A stretch of 64,000 nt of DNA from an uncultured Rhodospirillales bacterium. Its GTDB lineage: Bacteria; Pseudomonadota; Alphaproteobacteria; Acetobacterales; Acetobacteraceae. The stretch is taken from assembly GCA_903835235.1 (NCBI GenBank), contig CAILMF010000020.1:1-64000 (forward strand). Direction: 5' to 3'. The translations under genes were made by a program, and so were the position numbers. Shown here one piece after another: positions 41,002 through 49,729 of the stretch (the first letter of the stretch is position 1; every line of letters starts with the position of its first letter). Under the pieces are notes generated by a model, which did no database searches, was not told the origin of the DNA, and was given only the letters and a program-made list of their open reading frames with translations.

Positions 41002-42332
41002 GCCGCAAACCGGTTGCGCGGGCGCGGCAGGCCCAGGTGGTCGCGCAGCGTGCGCGTTTCGTATTCGGTGCGCATCAGGCCCCGCCTCTGCAATTCAGGG
41101 ACGACCATCTGACAAAAATCATCGAAGCCCCCCGGGAAATACGAACCCTGGATGATGAAGCCGTCGCAGGCCTCACGCTCGACCCATTCCTGCATCATGT
41201 CCGCCACCTGCGTCGGCGTGCCGATGACCTGGGCGCTGCCACGAGACCCCGCGTAGCGCTCATACAACTGCCGTAGCGAGAGGTTCTCCCGTGTCACCAG
41301 CGCGCGCATCGCCGCCAGGCGGGAAGGCGACATCACGCTCTCGGTGGGGATGCGCTCCCACGGGATCGGCCCGTCCAGCGGCAGGTCCGAAAGGTCGGCA
41401 CCGCCGAGTTCTACACTGACCAATTCGCGGCCGACATCCGGGTGGATCAGCGATTGGATATAGGCGAACTTTTCGCGCGCTTCGCTTTCGGTCGCGGCCA
41501 CGGTCACGTTCAACCCGGCGGCCATCTTCAGCTCGTCCGGCGCGCGGCCGTACTTCGCCATGCGGCCCTTCACTTCGGCGTAGAAGCCCTGGGCGTCCTG
41601 CATGCGCGACTTGGACTGGAACACCACCTCGGCGGTCTCGGCGGCCAGCTCCATGCCATCCTCGCTGGCGCCGGCCTGGGCAATGACCGGGTGGCCCTGC
41701 GGCGGCCTGGCCAGGTTCAGCGGGCCGCGTACCTTGAAGAACCGCCCCTCATGGTTCAGCGCGTGCAGCTTGGCCGGGTCGAAGTAGCGTCCCGTCGCGC
41801 GGTCGCGCAGGAAGGCATCATCCTCCCAGCTGTCCCACAGCCCCTTCACCACCTCGACGAACTCGCGCGCCCGCTTGTAGCGGTCGGCCACGTCGTAATG
41901 GTCGTCGCGGTTGAAGTTGTGGCTGGCGGCGGCATTGGCCGTGGTCACCACGTTCCAGCCGGCGCGGCCCTCGCTGATATGGTCCAGCGTGCCGAACTGC
42001 CGCGCCACGTTGTAGGGCTCGCAGTAGCTGGTGGAGGCGGTGCAGACCAGGCCGACATGCTCGGTCACCGCGGCGGTTGCGCTCAGCAGGCTGATCGGCT
42101 CGAAATGCGCCATGTATTGCGGCCAGCGGCTCAACGCGCGCATGTCGCCGTCGCGCGTGCCCACCGTATCCGCCATGAAGACGAAGTCAAAGCGGGCGCG
42201 TTCGGCCGCCTGCGCCATGCGGGTGAACCAGCGGAAATTGTGCCCGCCGTCGATCTGCGCCTCAGGGTGCATCCAGGCCGCCACGTGCTGGCCCATGGAA
42301 GGAAAATGCGCGCCAAGCGCGATGCGTTTCAT
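40998..42332 (-). CDS. LLM-class FMN-dependent monooxygenase (NtaA/SnaA/DszA type)
   Basis: A 444-residue bacterial luciferase-like monooxygenase. Motifs: KRIALGAHFPSMGQHVAAWM, FDFVFMADTVGTRDGD, HVGLVCTASTSYCEPYNVAR, WNVVTTANAAASHNFNRDDH and VIAQAGASEDGMELAAETAE. NtaA, SnaA and DszA oxidise chelators, pristinamycin and dibenzothiophene sulfone using FMNH2 supplied by a separate reductase; none is adjacent. First gene of the leftward operon, divergent from a Bug gene, giving a compact uptake-plus-oxidation arrangement. Confidence 0.9.
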   Translation of the reverse strand: MKRIALGAHFPSMGQHVAAWMHPEAQIDGGHNFRWFTRMAQAAERARFDFVFMADTVGTRDGDMRALSRWPQYMAHFEPISLLSATAAVTEHVGLVCTASTSYCEPYNVARQFGTLDHISEGRAGWNVVTTANAAASHNFNRDDHYDVADRYKRAREFVEVVKGLWDSWEDDAFLRDRATGRYFDPAKLHALNHEGRFFKVRGPLNLARPPQGHPVIAQAGASEDGMELAAETAEVVFQSKSRMQDAQGFYAEVKGRMAKYGRAPDELKMAAGLNVTVAATESEAREKFAYIQSLIHPDVGRELVSVELGGADLSDLPLDGPIPWERIPTESVMSPSRLAAMRALVTRENLSLRQLYERYAGSRGSAQVIGTPTQVADMMQEWVEREACDGFIIQGSYFPGGFDDFCQMVVPELQRRGLMRTEYETRTLRDHLGLPRPRNRFAA

Positions 42333-42461
42333 GGCTGTTCTCTCCCTTCCGCCAGCCAGCCTAGAAGCGCTGCGCCCCCGCGCCAAGCCATGTCGCCTCC
42401 CCCTGGCTTGCGGCGCCGCCCCGCGCCATGATCCCGCGCAATCGAGGGAAGGGGATATGCC

Positions 42462-43439
42462 ATGAAAATCACCAGGTCCGCGCTGCTGCGCGGTGGCGCC
42501 GGCATGCTGGCCATGCCGGCCGTGGCGCAGGAAGCGCCTTTCCCCAGCCAGCCGATCCGCATGATCGTCGGCTATGCGCCGGGCGGGAATACCGACGTGC
42601 CGGCGCGGCTGTTCAGTACGGAACTCGCCCGCATCCTCGGCCAGCCGGTGGTGGTGGAGAACCGGCCCGGGGCTTCCGGCGTGCCGGCCGGGCAGTTCGT
42701 GCAGCGGGCGCGGCCGGATGGCCACATGCTGCTCTGGGCCACCTCGGCCAGCCACAGCGTTTCCGTCGTGGCCATGGCGCCGCTGGCCTACGACCCCGTC
42801 CGCGACTTCACCCCGATCACGCTGATCAGCCTGGATCCCAACGTCATCGTCAGCGGCCCGGCCTTTCCGGCGCGGGACCTGGCGGGCCTGCTGGCGCATC
42901 TGCGCGCCAATCCGGGCACGCCCATCGGCACCTCCGGCCCCGCCACCTCGGGCCGCTTCGCTGCCGAACTGATGCGCCCCAAGCTCGGCATCCAACTGAC
43001 GCCGGTGCCCTACCGTTCCACCGGCCCGATGCTGACCGACCTGGCCGGTGGCACGCTGCCGCTGGGCATCATGGGCGCTTCCACCGCGGTGCCCTTCCTG
43101 CGGGATGGCAGGTTGCGCGCCTATGGCGTCACCAGCCTGGCGCGCAGCCGCATATTGCCTGAGGTGCCGACCTTCCATGAAGGCGTCTCACCGGGTTTTG
43201 AAGCGGTGGCCTGGAGCGCGCTGTACGGCCCGCCCGGCATGGCGCCGGCGGTGGTGCAGCGGATCGGCGCGGCGATGCGCGAGGCAGCCGGTGTGCCCGG
43301 CGTGAAGCAGTGGCTGGACGACAGTGGGTTGCTGGTGCCGCTGGGCTCGCCCGCGGAATTGGTGCGCTTCATGGCCGACGACATCGCCAAATGGGTCGGC
43401 GTGGCGCGGGATAACAACCTGAGGTTCGAGAACAACTGA
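42462..43439 (+). CDS. Bug/TctC-family solute-binding protein
   Basis: A 325-residue periplasmic protein. Signal peptide (MKITRSALLRGGAGMLAMPA), core motifs FPSQPIRMIVGYAPGGNTDV, GQPVVVENRPGASGVPAGQF and LTPVPYRSTGPMLTDLAGGT, and VPTFHEGVSPGFEAVAWSA. GGAAGGGG precedes the ATG. It diverges from the LLM monooxygenase operon across about 130 bases, so the two are likely co-regulated and share a substrate class. A long coding-strand-like frame on the opposite strand is only a shadow. Confidence 0.92.
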   Translation: MKITRSALLRGGAGMLAMPAVAQEAPFPSQPIRMIVGYAPGGNTDVPARLFSTELARILGQPVVVENRPGASGVPAGQFVQRARPDGHMLLWATSASHSVSVVAMAPLAYDPVRDFTPITLISLDPNVIVSGPAFPARDLAGLLAHLRANPGTPIGTSGPATSGRFAAELMRPKLGIQLTPVPYRSTGPMLTDLAGGTLPLGIMGASTAVPFLRDGRLRAYGVTSLARSRILPEVPTFHEGVSPGFEAVAWSALYGPPGMAPAVVQRIGAAMREAAGVPGVKQWLDDSGLLVPLGSPAELVRFMADDIAKWVGVARDNNLRFENN

Positions 43440-43631
43440 GGCCACGCGCCAAGCTGGCAAAGCGCCGGCGTCTCCCCGGCAGCCCTCGGTTGCCGAGCCA
43501 GGGGGCGGGTACGGGCAAGCGCTCCTCCTCGGATACACGCGGAGCGGATTGGTGTTGCCCCCGATCTGCACGCGGTGGTAGAAGAAGTTTCGGCAAATGC
43601 CCTTGTTTGTCGAATCGGTCCGGGATCGAAG

Positions 43632-45104
43632 ATGGCCCTCAGGCGCCAGGTGTCGTCGCAACCCCTTTGGGTGGTTGCCATCGTTCTGCCGCTCGTCGTG
43701 GCGTTGTGGACGGTGCCTTTGTTCGTCCTCGACCGGCAGCAGGAAGCTCAGCGCAACCGCCAATTCTCGCAGGTCATCGAACTTGCCGAACTGACCGAAA
43801 GCCTCGTGGCCGGCCGGTTGGCGGCCGTGGAAAGCCTGCTTCTGGCCGCCCAGCAGGAAGCGCCGCTGAGCACCGGCCATGAGCAGTTGAACGGCCTGGT
43901 GCGCGGCATCCTGGTGCTGCAACCAGGGGAGGAGCGCAGCTTCGTTGCCGGCGATGCCATCCCGCCCGCCGCTCTGCCGTTGCTGTTCGGCGCCCCTCGG
44001 CTTGGCGGCGCCGGCGAATGGATCCTGCCGGTGCTGCGCCCGGCCCAATCCGCCGGGGAGGCGCCGGTGGCAGCCGCCCTGGACCCGCATCGCCTGCTGA
44101 CCGTGCCGGCTGGTGCCGGGGCCATGCTGCTTGCCGCGGATGGCAAGGTCGAGGCCGCCGCAGGTTCCGCCGCCGCGGCGCTTGGCCAGGCCGGCAATGC
44201 CTCGGCCCCGGCTGCCGAGGGCTTGCTCCGCCACGCCGTCCCGTTGGGCGCCACCGGCATGCAGGTCGTGGCCCTTCTGCCTCAGGCCAGCGGCGCCAGC
44301 CGCGGCCTGCTTGTGGGCATCGGTGCCGGTGGCCTGACCCTGATCGCGTTGGCGGCCGGGCTACTGCTGCGCCAACAGCACCGGCAGCGTGCCGCCGCAT
44401 TGCTCGCGGCCGCCGCCGTCGACAGTCGGCTGCGCGCCGCGCTGGAACGGGCCGCCGCGAAGGAACGCCTGCTGGGCGAAGTGCTGCATGGGTTGGACCT
44501 TGGCGCCTGCCTGTTGGACGGCGACCTCCGCCTGCTGGCCTGGAACGACAGCTTCGCCGGGCTGGCCGGGGTTGCGCCCCAGGCGCTGCGCCGCGGCCAG
44601 GGCATCACCGACCTGGAACTGGCTACCGGCGCTGAACCACGCGCCCCGGGCGCGATCCGGACCGCCCTGCCGCATCGCCTGGGAGATGCGCGGGAGCGCC
44701 GTAATGGCTGCGCCATGCGCTTCCGTCCGGATGGCAGCCGGGTGCAGGACCGCTGGACCTGGCTTGAGGAAGGCCTGCTGCTGACCTGCCGGGTGGTCGC
44801 CGAACCCGCGCACGAGACCCGCCCCGCACCGGCCCTGGCCGATCTATGCGCCGAAGAACTGCGCAAGCGCCTGCCGCTGCTGCTGGCGGCTGCATCGGTC
44901 GGGGATGTTTCCCAGGCTCACAGCGAAGCCCATGCCATGCGCGGTGTCGCGGCCAATTTCGGGCTGGCCGCCCTGGCCGAAAGCCTTTCCGTCCTGGAAG
45001 CCGCGGCGCGCTCGCATCGCATGCTGGACCTGCGCCAGGGCGCCCAGGCGCTGCCGCCGAAGGTGGACGCCGCGCTCGCCAGCCTGCTGAGCGACGCCGC
45101 CTGA
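43632..45104 (+). CDS. Membrane PAS-HPt signalling protein
   Basis: A 490-residue protein. Two membrane helices (WVVAIVLPLVVALWTVPLFV near the start; LVGIGAGGLTLIALAAGLLL near 250) flank a periplasmic sensor domain. A cytoplasmic PAS-like domain follows (LDLGACLLDGDLRLLAWNDS, GVAPQALRRGQGITDLE). The C-terminus looks like a histidine phosphotransfer domain with H434 in AHAMRGVAANFGLAALAESL. No kinase or response-regulator gene is adjacent, so its partners are encoded elsewhere. It could be a sensor-linked phosphorelay node or, if H434 is not used, a plain PAS sensor. Confidence 0.75.
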   Translation: MALRRQVSSQPLWVVAIVLPLVVALWTVPLFVLDRQQEAQRNRQFSQVIELAELTESLVAGRLAAVESLLLAAQQEAPLSTGHEQLNGLVRGILVLQPGEERSFVAGDAIPPAALPLLFGAPRLGGAGEWILPVLRPAQSAGEAPVAAALDPHRLLTVPAGAGAMLLAADGKVEAAAGSAAAALGQAGNASAPAAEGLLRHAVPLGATGMQVVALLPQASGASRGLLVGIGAGGLTLIALAAGLLLRQQHRQRAAALLAAAAVDSRLRAALERAAAKERLLGEVLHGLDLGACLLDGDLRLLAWNDSFAGLAGVAPQALRRGQGITDLELATGAEPRAPGAIRTALPHRLGDARERRNGCAMRFRPDGSRVQDRWTWLEEGLLLTCRVVAEPAHETRPAPALADLCAEELRKRLPLLLAAASVGDVSQAHSEAHAMRGVAANFGLAALAESLSVLEAAARSHRMLDLRQGAQALPPKVDAALASLLSDAA

Positions 45105-45183
45105 GGGCTGCGCGCGGCCGCTCGCCCTTGCCTTTGGCCCCGCCCGGACCAACTTGCCGGCCTGACCACAGACGGAGCCGAGC

Positions 45184-45420
45184 ATGTTGATGCGAACTGC
45201 TGCCATGACCACCGCCGTCGCCCTGAGTGGTGCGGCCTTCGCCGCCGGCGTTGCGGCGGGCCTGGGGCTTGGGCTGGCATCGGTTGGTGCGGCCTACCTG
45301 GCGCGCCGCGCCATGAAGCGCCGCGGCGACTGGGGCAAGCCGGGCAAGGATGAGCACGACGAGATCGTCGCCAGCCTGTCCGACGGCGAAGACCTGAAGC
45401 CAGGCGCCGCTGGGCCTTGA
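45184..45420 (+). CDS. Small single-pass membrane protein
   Basis: A 78-residue protein with a hydrophobic Ala/Gly/Leu-rich segment (about 10-38, including AAGVAAGLGLGLASVGAAYL), a basic stretch RRAMKRRGDW, and an acidic tail DEHDEIVASLSDGEDLKPG. GGAGCCGAGC lies just before the ATG. The family is not recognised. It follows the PAS-HPt gene by 79 bases and may be co-transcribed. A strong bidirectional hairpin follows it. Confidence 0.65.
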   Translation: MLMRTAAMTTAVALSGAAFAAGVAAGLGLGLASVGAAYLARRAMKRRGDWGKPGKDEHDEIVASLSDGEDLKPGAAGP

Positions 45421-45455
45421 TCACCGCCTGCTGAAGCGGTGATCACGCCCAGCGG
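45407..45455. terminator. Long bidirectional stem-loop between convergent genes
   Basis: TGATCACCGC (45418-45427) pairs with GCGGTGATCA (45436-45445) over CTGCTGAA. Outer arms CCGCTGGGC (45407-45415) and GCCCAGCGG (45447-45455) extend the stem after small bulges. It overlaps the end of the small membrane-protein gene and faces the leftward RidA gene, so it can stop both transcripts. Confidence 0.75.
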
Positions 45456-45494
45456 TTCTCGAGCGGCCGACGCCCGACCTGCGGCGGCTCCGCC

Positions 45495-45905
45495 TCAGCC
45501 GGTCGGGCTCTGGTCCGGGATGATCGCGGTCGCCTCGATCTCCACCCGCGCCTCTGGTTCCACCAGCGCGCCTACCTGCACCAGCGTCATCGCCGGGAAA
45601 TGCCGGCCCAGCACGGCGCGGTAGGCCAGGCCCAGTTCCGCCAGGCTGGCCCGGTATTCCTGGATATCCGTGACGTACCAGGTCAGCCGGGCGATATTCT
45701 CCGGCCCGCCGCCGGCTTCCCGCACCACGGCCAGCACATTGACCAGCGCCTGGCGAACCTGGCCGACGAAGCCGGGGGCGAAGTGCCCCTGGCTGTCCCA
45801 GCCGATCATGCCGCCGACGATGATGTGACGGCCGCGGCCTTCCATGCCGTTGGCATAGCCCTTCGGCGTCGGCCAGCCAGCGGGTTGCAGGACCTTCAGG
45901 CTCAT
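45495..45905 (-). CDS. RidA-family enamine/imine deaminase
   Basis: A 136-residue YjgF/RidA-fold protein. The N-terminal Gly-rich part (AGWPTPKGYANGMEGRGRHI), the central VGQVRQALVNVLAVVREAGG, and the C-terminal PEARVEIEATAIIP keep the active-site Arg position typical of RidA. RidA proteins hydrolyse reactive enamines and imines to ketones and ammonia. Last gene of the SDR-MarR-hydratase-ligase-RidA operon, overlapping the ligase stop by four bases. The 2-aminobenzoyl-CoA pathway produces an enamine, which gives it a plausible specific substrate. Confidence 0.9.
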   Translation of the reverse strand: MSLKVLQPAGWPTPKGYANGMEGRGRHIIVGGMIGWDSQGHFAPGFVGQVRQALVNVLAVVREAGGGPENIARLTWYVTDIQEYRASLAELGLAYRAVLGRHFPAMTLVQVGALVEPEARVEIEATAIIPDQSPTG

Positions 45906-47512
45906 GCGCCGGCCCGGCGCAGGGCGAAGCGCTGCAGCTTGCCGGTCTCGGTCCGGGGCAGGGCGGCAACGAACTCGATGGCGCGCGGATATTTGTACGG
46001 CGCGATTGCCGCCTTCACATGCGCCTGCAGCGCCGCGACCATCGCGGCATCGTCGGTCTCGCCGGCTTCCAGCACCACATAGGCTTTCACGATCTGTCCC
46101 CGCTCCTCATCGGCCACCCCGACCACGCCGCATTCGCGCACGGCGGGGTGAGCCAGCAGGGCCGATTCGACCTCCGGCCCGGCGATGTTGTAGCCGGCCG
46201 AGACGATCATGTCGTCGCTGCGCGCCTGGTACCAGAAGTAGCCGTCTTCATCCTGCACATAGCTGTCGCCGGTCAGGTTCCAGCCGTTCTGCACATAGGC
46301 GGCCTGGCGCGGGTCGGCCAGGTAGCGGCACCCCGTGGGCCCGCGCACCGCCAACCGTCCGACCGCGCCGCGCGGCACCTCGGCGCCGGCCGCGTCCACC
46401 ACCCGCGCCTCATAGCCCGGCACCGGCAGGCCGGTGCTGCCCGGGCGCAGCCTGTCGTAGGGCGCACCGATGAAGATGTGCAGCATCTCCGTCGCGCCGA
46501 TGCCATCCATCAGCCGCAGCCCGGTGGCGCGCTCCCAGGCCTCGAACACCGGCTTTGGCAGTGCCTCCCCGGCCGAGACGCAGCGGCGCAGGCTGGACAG
46601 GTCATGCGCCGGCGCGGCCGCGGCCATGGCGCGCCAGGCGGTTGGCGCGGTGAAGCAGACCGTCGCCCGGTAGCGCGCGATGGCGCCCAACAACTCCTCG
46701 GCGCCGGCCTTTTCCAGCAACACGGCCGAGGCGCCGACGTGGAGCGGAAACAACACCAACCCCCCCAGCCCGAAAGTGAAGGCCAGCGGTGGCGAGCCTA
46801 CAAAAATGTCGCTCGCTTCCGGCTTCAGCACCTCGGCAGCGTAGCTGTCGCAGATCGCCAGCATGTCCCGGTGGAAGTGCAGCGTGCCCTTGGGTTCGCC
46901 GGTGGTGCCGCTGGTGAAGCCGATCAGGCAGACATCATCGGCCGCGGTGTCGCAGGCGGTGAAGTCAGGGCTGGCGGCGGCGCACAGTGCCTCAAGTTCG
47001 CCGCCGCCCCAGCAGGTGATGCTGCGCAGGAACGGCGCTTCCGCCAGGTGCAGTTCCGCCGCCAGCCGCGCATCGCACAGCGCGTGGCTGATGCGGCCCT
47101 TCGCCAGCATGGCGCCCAGTTCCTTCGCGCGCAGCAGCGGCATGCTGGCGACGACGACGCCGCCCGCCTTCAGCACCGCGAAATAGGCCGCGACCATCCA
47201 GGCATTGTTGGCGCTGCGCAGCAGCACCCGGTTGCCCGGCACCATCCCGAGCGGCCCGACCAGCACATTGGCGATGCGGTTCACCCGCTCCGCCAGCTGC
47301 GCGTAGGTCAGCGTCTCCGCCGGCGTGATCAGGGCGGGATGGTTGGCGCGTGTCGCCAGCCTGTCGTCCAGCAACGCCGTCGCGCAGTTCAGCCGCGCCG
47401 GGTAGTGCAGCGCCGGCAGGGTGAAGCGCAGTTCCGGCCAGGCCTCACGCGGCGGCAGGTTGTCGCGGCAGAAGCTGTCGCGATGGCCGCTCTCGTCAGT
47501 CATCCCATGCAT
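45902..47512 (-). CDS. Benzoate/2-aminobenzoate-CoA ligase family enzyme
   Basis: A 536-residue AMP-forming acyl-CoA synthetase. The P-loop is FTSGTTGEPKGTLHFHRDM, followed by DGIGATEMLHIF, the TGDSYVQDEDGYFWYQARSDD region, and the C-terminal P-R-T-E-T-G-K-L-Q with its catalytic Lys. The N-terminal PALHYPARLNCATALLDDRL fits the benzoate/2-aminobenzoate-CoA ligase branch (AbmG, BadA type). It activates an aromatic acid for the CoA-thioester monooxygenase encoded divergently. ATG at 47503 is an alternative start. 2-aminobenzoate is the most likely substrate by context; salicylate remains possible. Confidence 0.86.
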   Translation of the reverse strand: MHGMTDESGHRDSFCRDNLPPREAWPELRFTLPALHYPARLNCATALLDDRLATRANHPALITPAETLTYAQLAERVNRIANVLVGPLGMVPGNRVLLRSANNAWMVAAYFAVLKAGGVVVASMPLLRAKELGAMLAKGRISHALCDARLAAELHLAEAPFLRSITCWGGGELEALCAAASPDFTACDTAADDVCLIGFTSGTTGEPKGTLHFHRDMLAICDSYAAEVLKPEASDIFVGSPPLAFTFGLGGLVLFPLHVGASAVLLEKAGAEELLGAIARYRATVCFTAPTAWRAMAAAAPAHDLSSLRRCVSAGEALPKPVFEAWERATGLRLMDGIGATEMLHIFIGAPYDRLRPGSTGLPVPGYEARVVDAAGAEVPRGAVGRLAVRGPTGCRYLADPRQAAYVQNGWNLTGDSYVQDEDGYFWYQARSDDMIVSAGYNIAGPEVESALLAHPAVRECGVVGVADEERGQIVKAYVVLEAGETDDAAMVAALQAHVKAAIAPYKYPRAIEFVAALPRTETGKLQRFALRRAGA

Positions 47513-47580
47513 GGCCGCCTCCGTTGCTCGGTTGCGCCGCGTGATTGCGTTCCTCGGTGGCCGCCTCGGCCGATCCGCCC

Positions 47581-48390
47581 TCAGTTCCCCTTGAACTCCG
47601 GCCGCCGCTTGGCCACGAAGGCATCGTAGGCGCGGCGGAAATCCTGCGTGGTCATGCACAGCGCCTGGGCCACGGCCTCGGCCTCAATCGCCTGCTCGAC
47701 GCTCATGGCCCATTCCATCGCCAGCATGCGCTTGGTCATGGCGTGGCCGAAGGCGGGGCCGGCGGCGATGTCCAGCGCCAGCTTGCGCGCCGCGTCCTCC
47801 AGCGCTTCCGGCGCATGCACGGCGTTGAAGAAGCCCCAGGCATGGCCTTCCTCGCCGCCCATGCTGCGGCCGAGATAGAGCAACTCGCTTGCTCGCCCCT
47901 GGCCGATGATGCGCGGCAATATCGCGCAGGCGCCCATGTCGCAGCCGGCCAGGCCGACGCGGTTGAACAGGAAGGCGACGCGGGCAGCGGGCGTCGCCAG
48001 CCGCAGGTCGCTGGCCATGGCGATGATGGCGCCGGCGCCGGCCGCCACGCCATCCACCGCCGCGATGATCGGCTGCGGGCAGGCGCGCATCGCCTTGACC
48101 AACTCGCCGGTCATGGCGGTGAACTGCATCAGGCCCTTGGTATCGCGGTCCAGCAATGGGCCGATGATCTCATGCACGTCGCCGCCCGAGCAGAAATTGC
48201 CACCGGCGCCGGTGATGGTGAAGACGGTCACGCCCTCATCGGCCGTCGCGGCGCGGAACATGCGGGCGAGTTCGCCATAGCTTTCGAAGGTCAGCGGGTT
48301 CTTGCGCTCTGGCCGGTTCAGCGTAATCACCGCCACCGGGCCATCCACCCGCAGCAGGAAGTGCTCTGGCTTGAACTCGCTCAGGCTCAT
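47581..48390 (-). CDS. Enoyl-CoA hydratase-family protein with atypical active site
   Basis: A 269-residue crotonase-fold protein with the oxyanion-hole segments [12 protein letters not shown] and [15 protein letters not shown]. The two catalytic Glu of enoyl-CoA hydratase are not at their usual places: the first site reads [13 protein letters not shown] and the second [17 protein letters not shown]. This implies a different reaction, such as ring hydration, isomerisation or hydrolysis of a ring-derived acyl-CoA. It overlaps the MarR stop by four bases and sits between the regulator and the ligase in the aromatic operon. Confidence 0.85.
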   Translation of the reverse strand: MSLSEFKPEHFLLRVDGPVAVITLNRPERKNPLTFESYGELARMFRAATADEGVTVFTITGAGGNFCSGGDVHEIIGPLLDRDTKGLMQFTAMTGELVKAMRACPQPIIAAVDGVAAGAGAIIAMASDLRLATPAARVAFLFNRVGLAGCDMGACAILPRIIGQGRASELLYLGRSMGGEEGHAWGFFNAVHAPEALEDAARKLALDIAAGPAFGHAMTKRMLAMEWAMSVEQAIEAEAVAQALCMTTQDFRRAYDAFVAKRRPEFKGN

Positions 48391-48887
48391 GGCCTTTCCC
48401 CCTGCAATATGCTGGCCTTGGCGCGGCCCAGCAGCCGGTGCAACGCCGCCCGATCCGCGGCCGAAAGCCCTGCGAACAACTCGGCGATCCAATCTTCATG
48501 CGCGGCCGATTGCCGGGCGAATTCGCGGCGGCCACGTGGCGTCAGCCGCAGGCTCTGCTCGCGCCGGTCGGCGGCGTTGACCCGCCGCTCGATCAGCCCT
48601 TCCGCCTCCAGCCGCGCGGCCAGGCCGGTGACATTGCCGTTGGAGACCATCATGCGGCGAGACACCTCGCCCAGTGTCAGAGGTCCGGCGCGCTGCAACT
48701 GCGCCAGCAGGTCGAAGCGCGGCAAGGTCGTCTCGAACTGCAGGCGCAGGCGGCGGCGGATTTCCGTCTCCACCATCGTCGCCGTGGTCAGCAGCCGCAG
48801 CCATAGCCGCAACTCGTCCTTGTGGCCGGCGGGCGCATCGGCCAGGGCGGTCTCGGCATCCACCGGGCGCTGGTCGTCGGGGCTCAT
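48387..48887 (-). CDS. MarR-family transcriptional regulator
   Basis: A 166-residue winged-helix protein with MarR features: [20 protein letters not shown] (dimer helix), [40 protein letters not shown] (recognition helix region) and the wing [20 protein letters not shown]. MarR proteins in such clusters usually release DNA when an aryl-CoA ligand binds. It overlaps both the SDR and hydratase genes by four bases. A repeated dyad in the divergent promoter region at 49623-49698 is the likely operator. Confidence 0.93.
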   Translation of the reverse strand: MSPDDQRPVDAETALADAPAGHKDELRLWLRLLTTATMVETEIRRRLRLQFETTLPRFDLLAQLQRAGPLTLGEVSRRMMVSNGNVTGLAARLEAEGLIERRVNAADRREQSLRLTPRGRREFARQSAAHEDWIAELFAGLSAADRAALHRLLGRAKASILQGERP

Positions 48888-49609
48888 GCCTCGCCCCCCG
48901 CCACGGGCAACGCCACGCCATTCACCGCGCCGGCGCCGCACAGGTACAGCACGGCGGTCGCGACTTCCTCCGGCTGCACCAGGCGGCGCTGCGGGTTGTG
49001 GCGCGCCAATTCCGCCCGCGCTGCATCCGCATCGCGCCCGGTGGTGGCGGTGATGCGCGCAATGCTCTCCGCCAGCAGAGGCGTTTCGGTGAAGCCGGGG
49101 CACACGGCGTTTACCGTCACGCCTTTCGCTGCCACTTCCAGTGCCAGCGCCCGGGTGAAGCCGAGCAGCGCATGTTTGGCCGCGGTATAGGCGGTGACAT
49201 AGGCATAGCCCTTCAACGCCGCGGTGGAGGCGACATTGACCACGCGGCCAAACCCCTGGGCCAGCATGCCCGGCAGCACCGCCTGCGTCGCCGCCACGGC
49301 GCCCAGCAGGTTCACGCTCAGCATGCGTTGCCACAGCGCGGCATCGGATTTCAGGAAGGGCGCGGATTCCGCCGCACCGGCTGCGTTGACCAGAATGTCG
49401 CAGGCCGGCAGCGCGGGCAGGGCGGTGACATCGCCGACGAGGAAGGCCTGCGCAGCGCCGGTGGTGACGGCTTCGCGCAGCGGGGTCTCGCGCCGCCCCA
49501 GCACGGTGACGTGGGCGCCTGCCTCGCTCAGCGCATGGGCGCAGGCCAGGCCGATGCCGCTGCCGCCGCCGGTGACCAGCACCTTCCGCCCTGCGAGCAT
49601 TGCCGCCAT
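48884..49609 (-). CDS. SDR-family 3-hydroxyacyl-CoA dehydrogenase-like enzyme
   Basis: A 241-residue classical SDR with VTGGGSGIGLACAHAL cofactor motif, NAAGA, catalytic Ser in NVASTAALKGY and Tyr-Lys in YTAAK, plus NPQRRLVQPEEVATAVLYL at the C-terminus. All catalytic residues are present, unlike the SDR at 33151. It is the first gene of the leftward operon next to the divergent promoter. In a 2-aminobenzoyl-CoA pathway it would oxidise a 3-hydroxyacyl-CoA intermediate; this is inferred from context. Confidence 0.9.
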   Translation of the reverse strand: MAAMLAGRKVLVTGGGSGIGLACAHALSEAGAHVTVLGRRETPLREAVTTGAAQAFLVGDVTALPALPACDILVNAAGAAESAPFLKSDAALWQRMLSVNLLGAVAATQAVLPGMLAQGFGRVVNVASTAALKGYAYVTAYTAAKHALLGFTRALALEVAAKGVTVNAVCPGFTETPLLAESIARITATTGRDADAARAELARHNPQRRLVQPEEVATAVLYLCGAGAVNGVALPVAGGEA

Positions 49610-49622
49610 GAGGCCCCCTTGA

Positions 49623-49698
49623 TGCTTGAAGCCTAAAGCGAGTTCGTGGCGCCCCGCAAGCACGGATTCGCTTGGCGCGCGTTTGCTTGAAGCCTAAA
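49623..49698. promoter_or_regulatory. Two copies of a MarR-operator-like dyad
   Basis: TGCTTGAAGCCTAAA occurs at 49623-49637 and again at 49684-49698, 61 bases apart, in the intergenic region of the divergent aromatic operons. The first copy extends to TTGATGCTTGAAGCCTAAA, a dyad centred on the G between GCTT and AAGC, with 7 of 9 half-site bases matching. Placement and repetition fit binding sites for the MarR protein encoded at 48387. Confidence 0.65.
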
Positions 49699-49729
49699 CT
49701 AACCTGGCACCACAGCGGAGGTTATGGCG

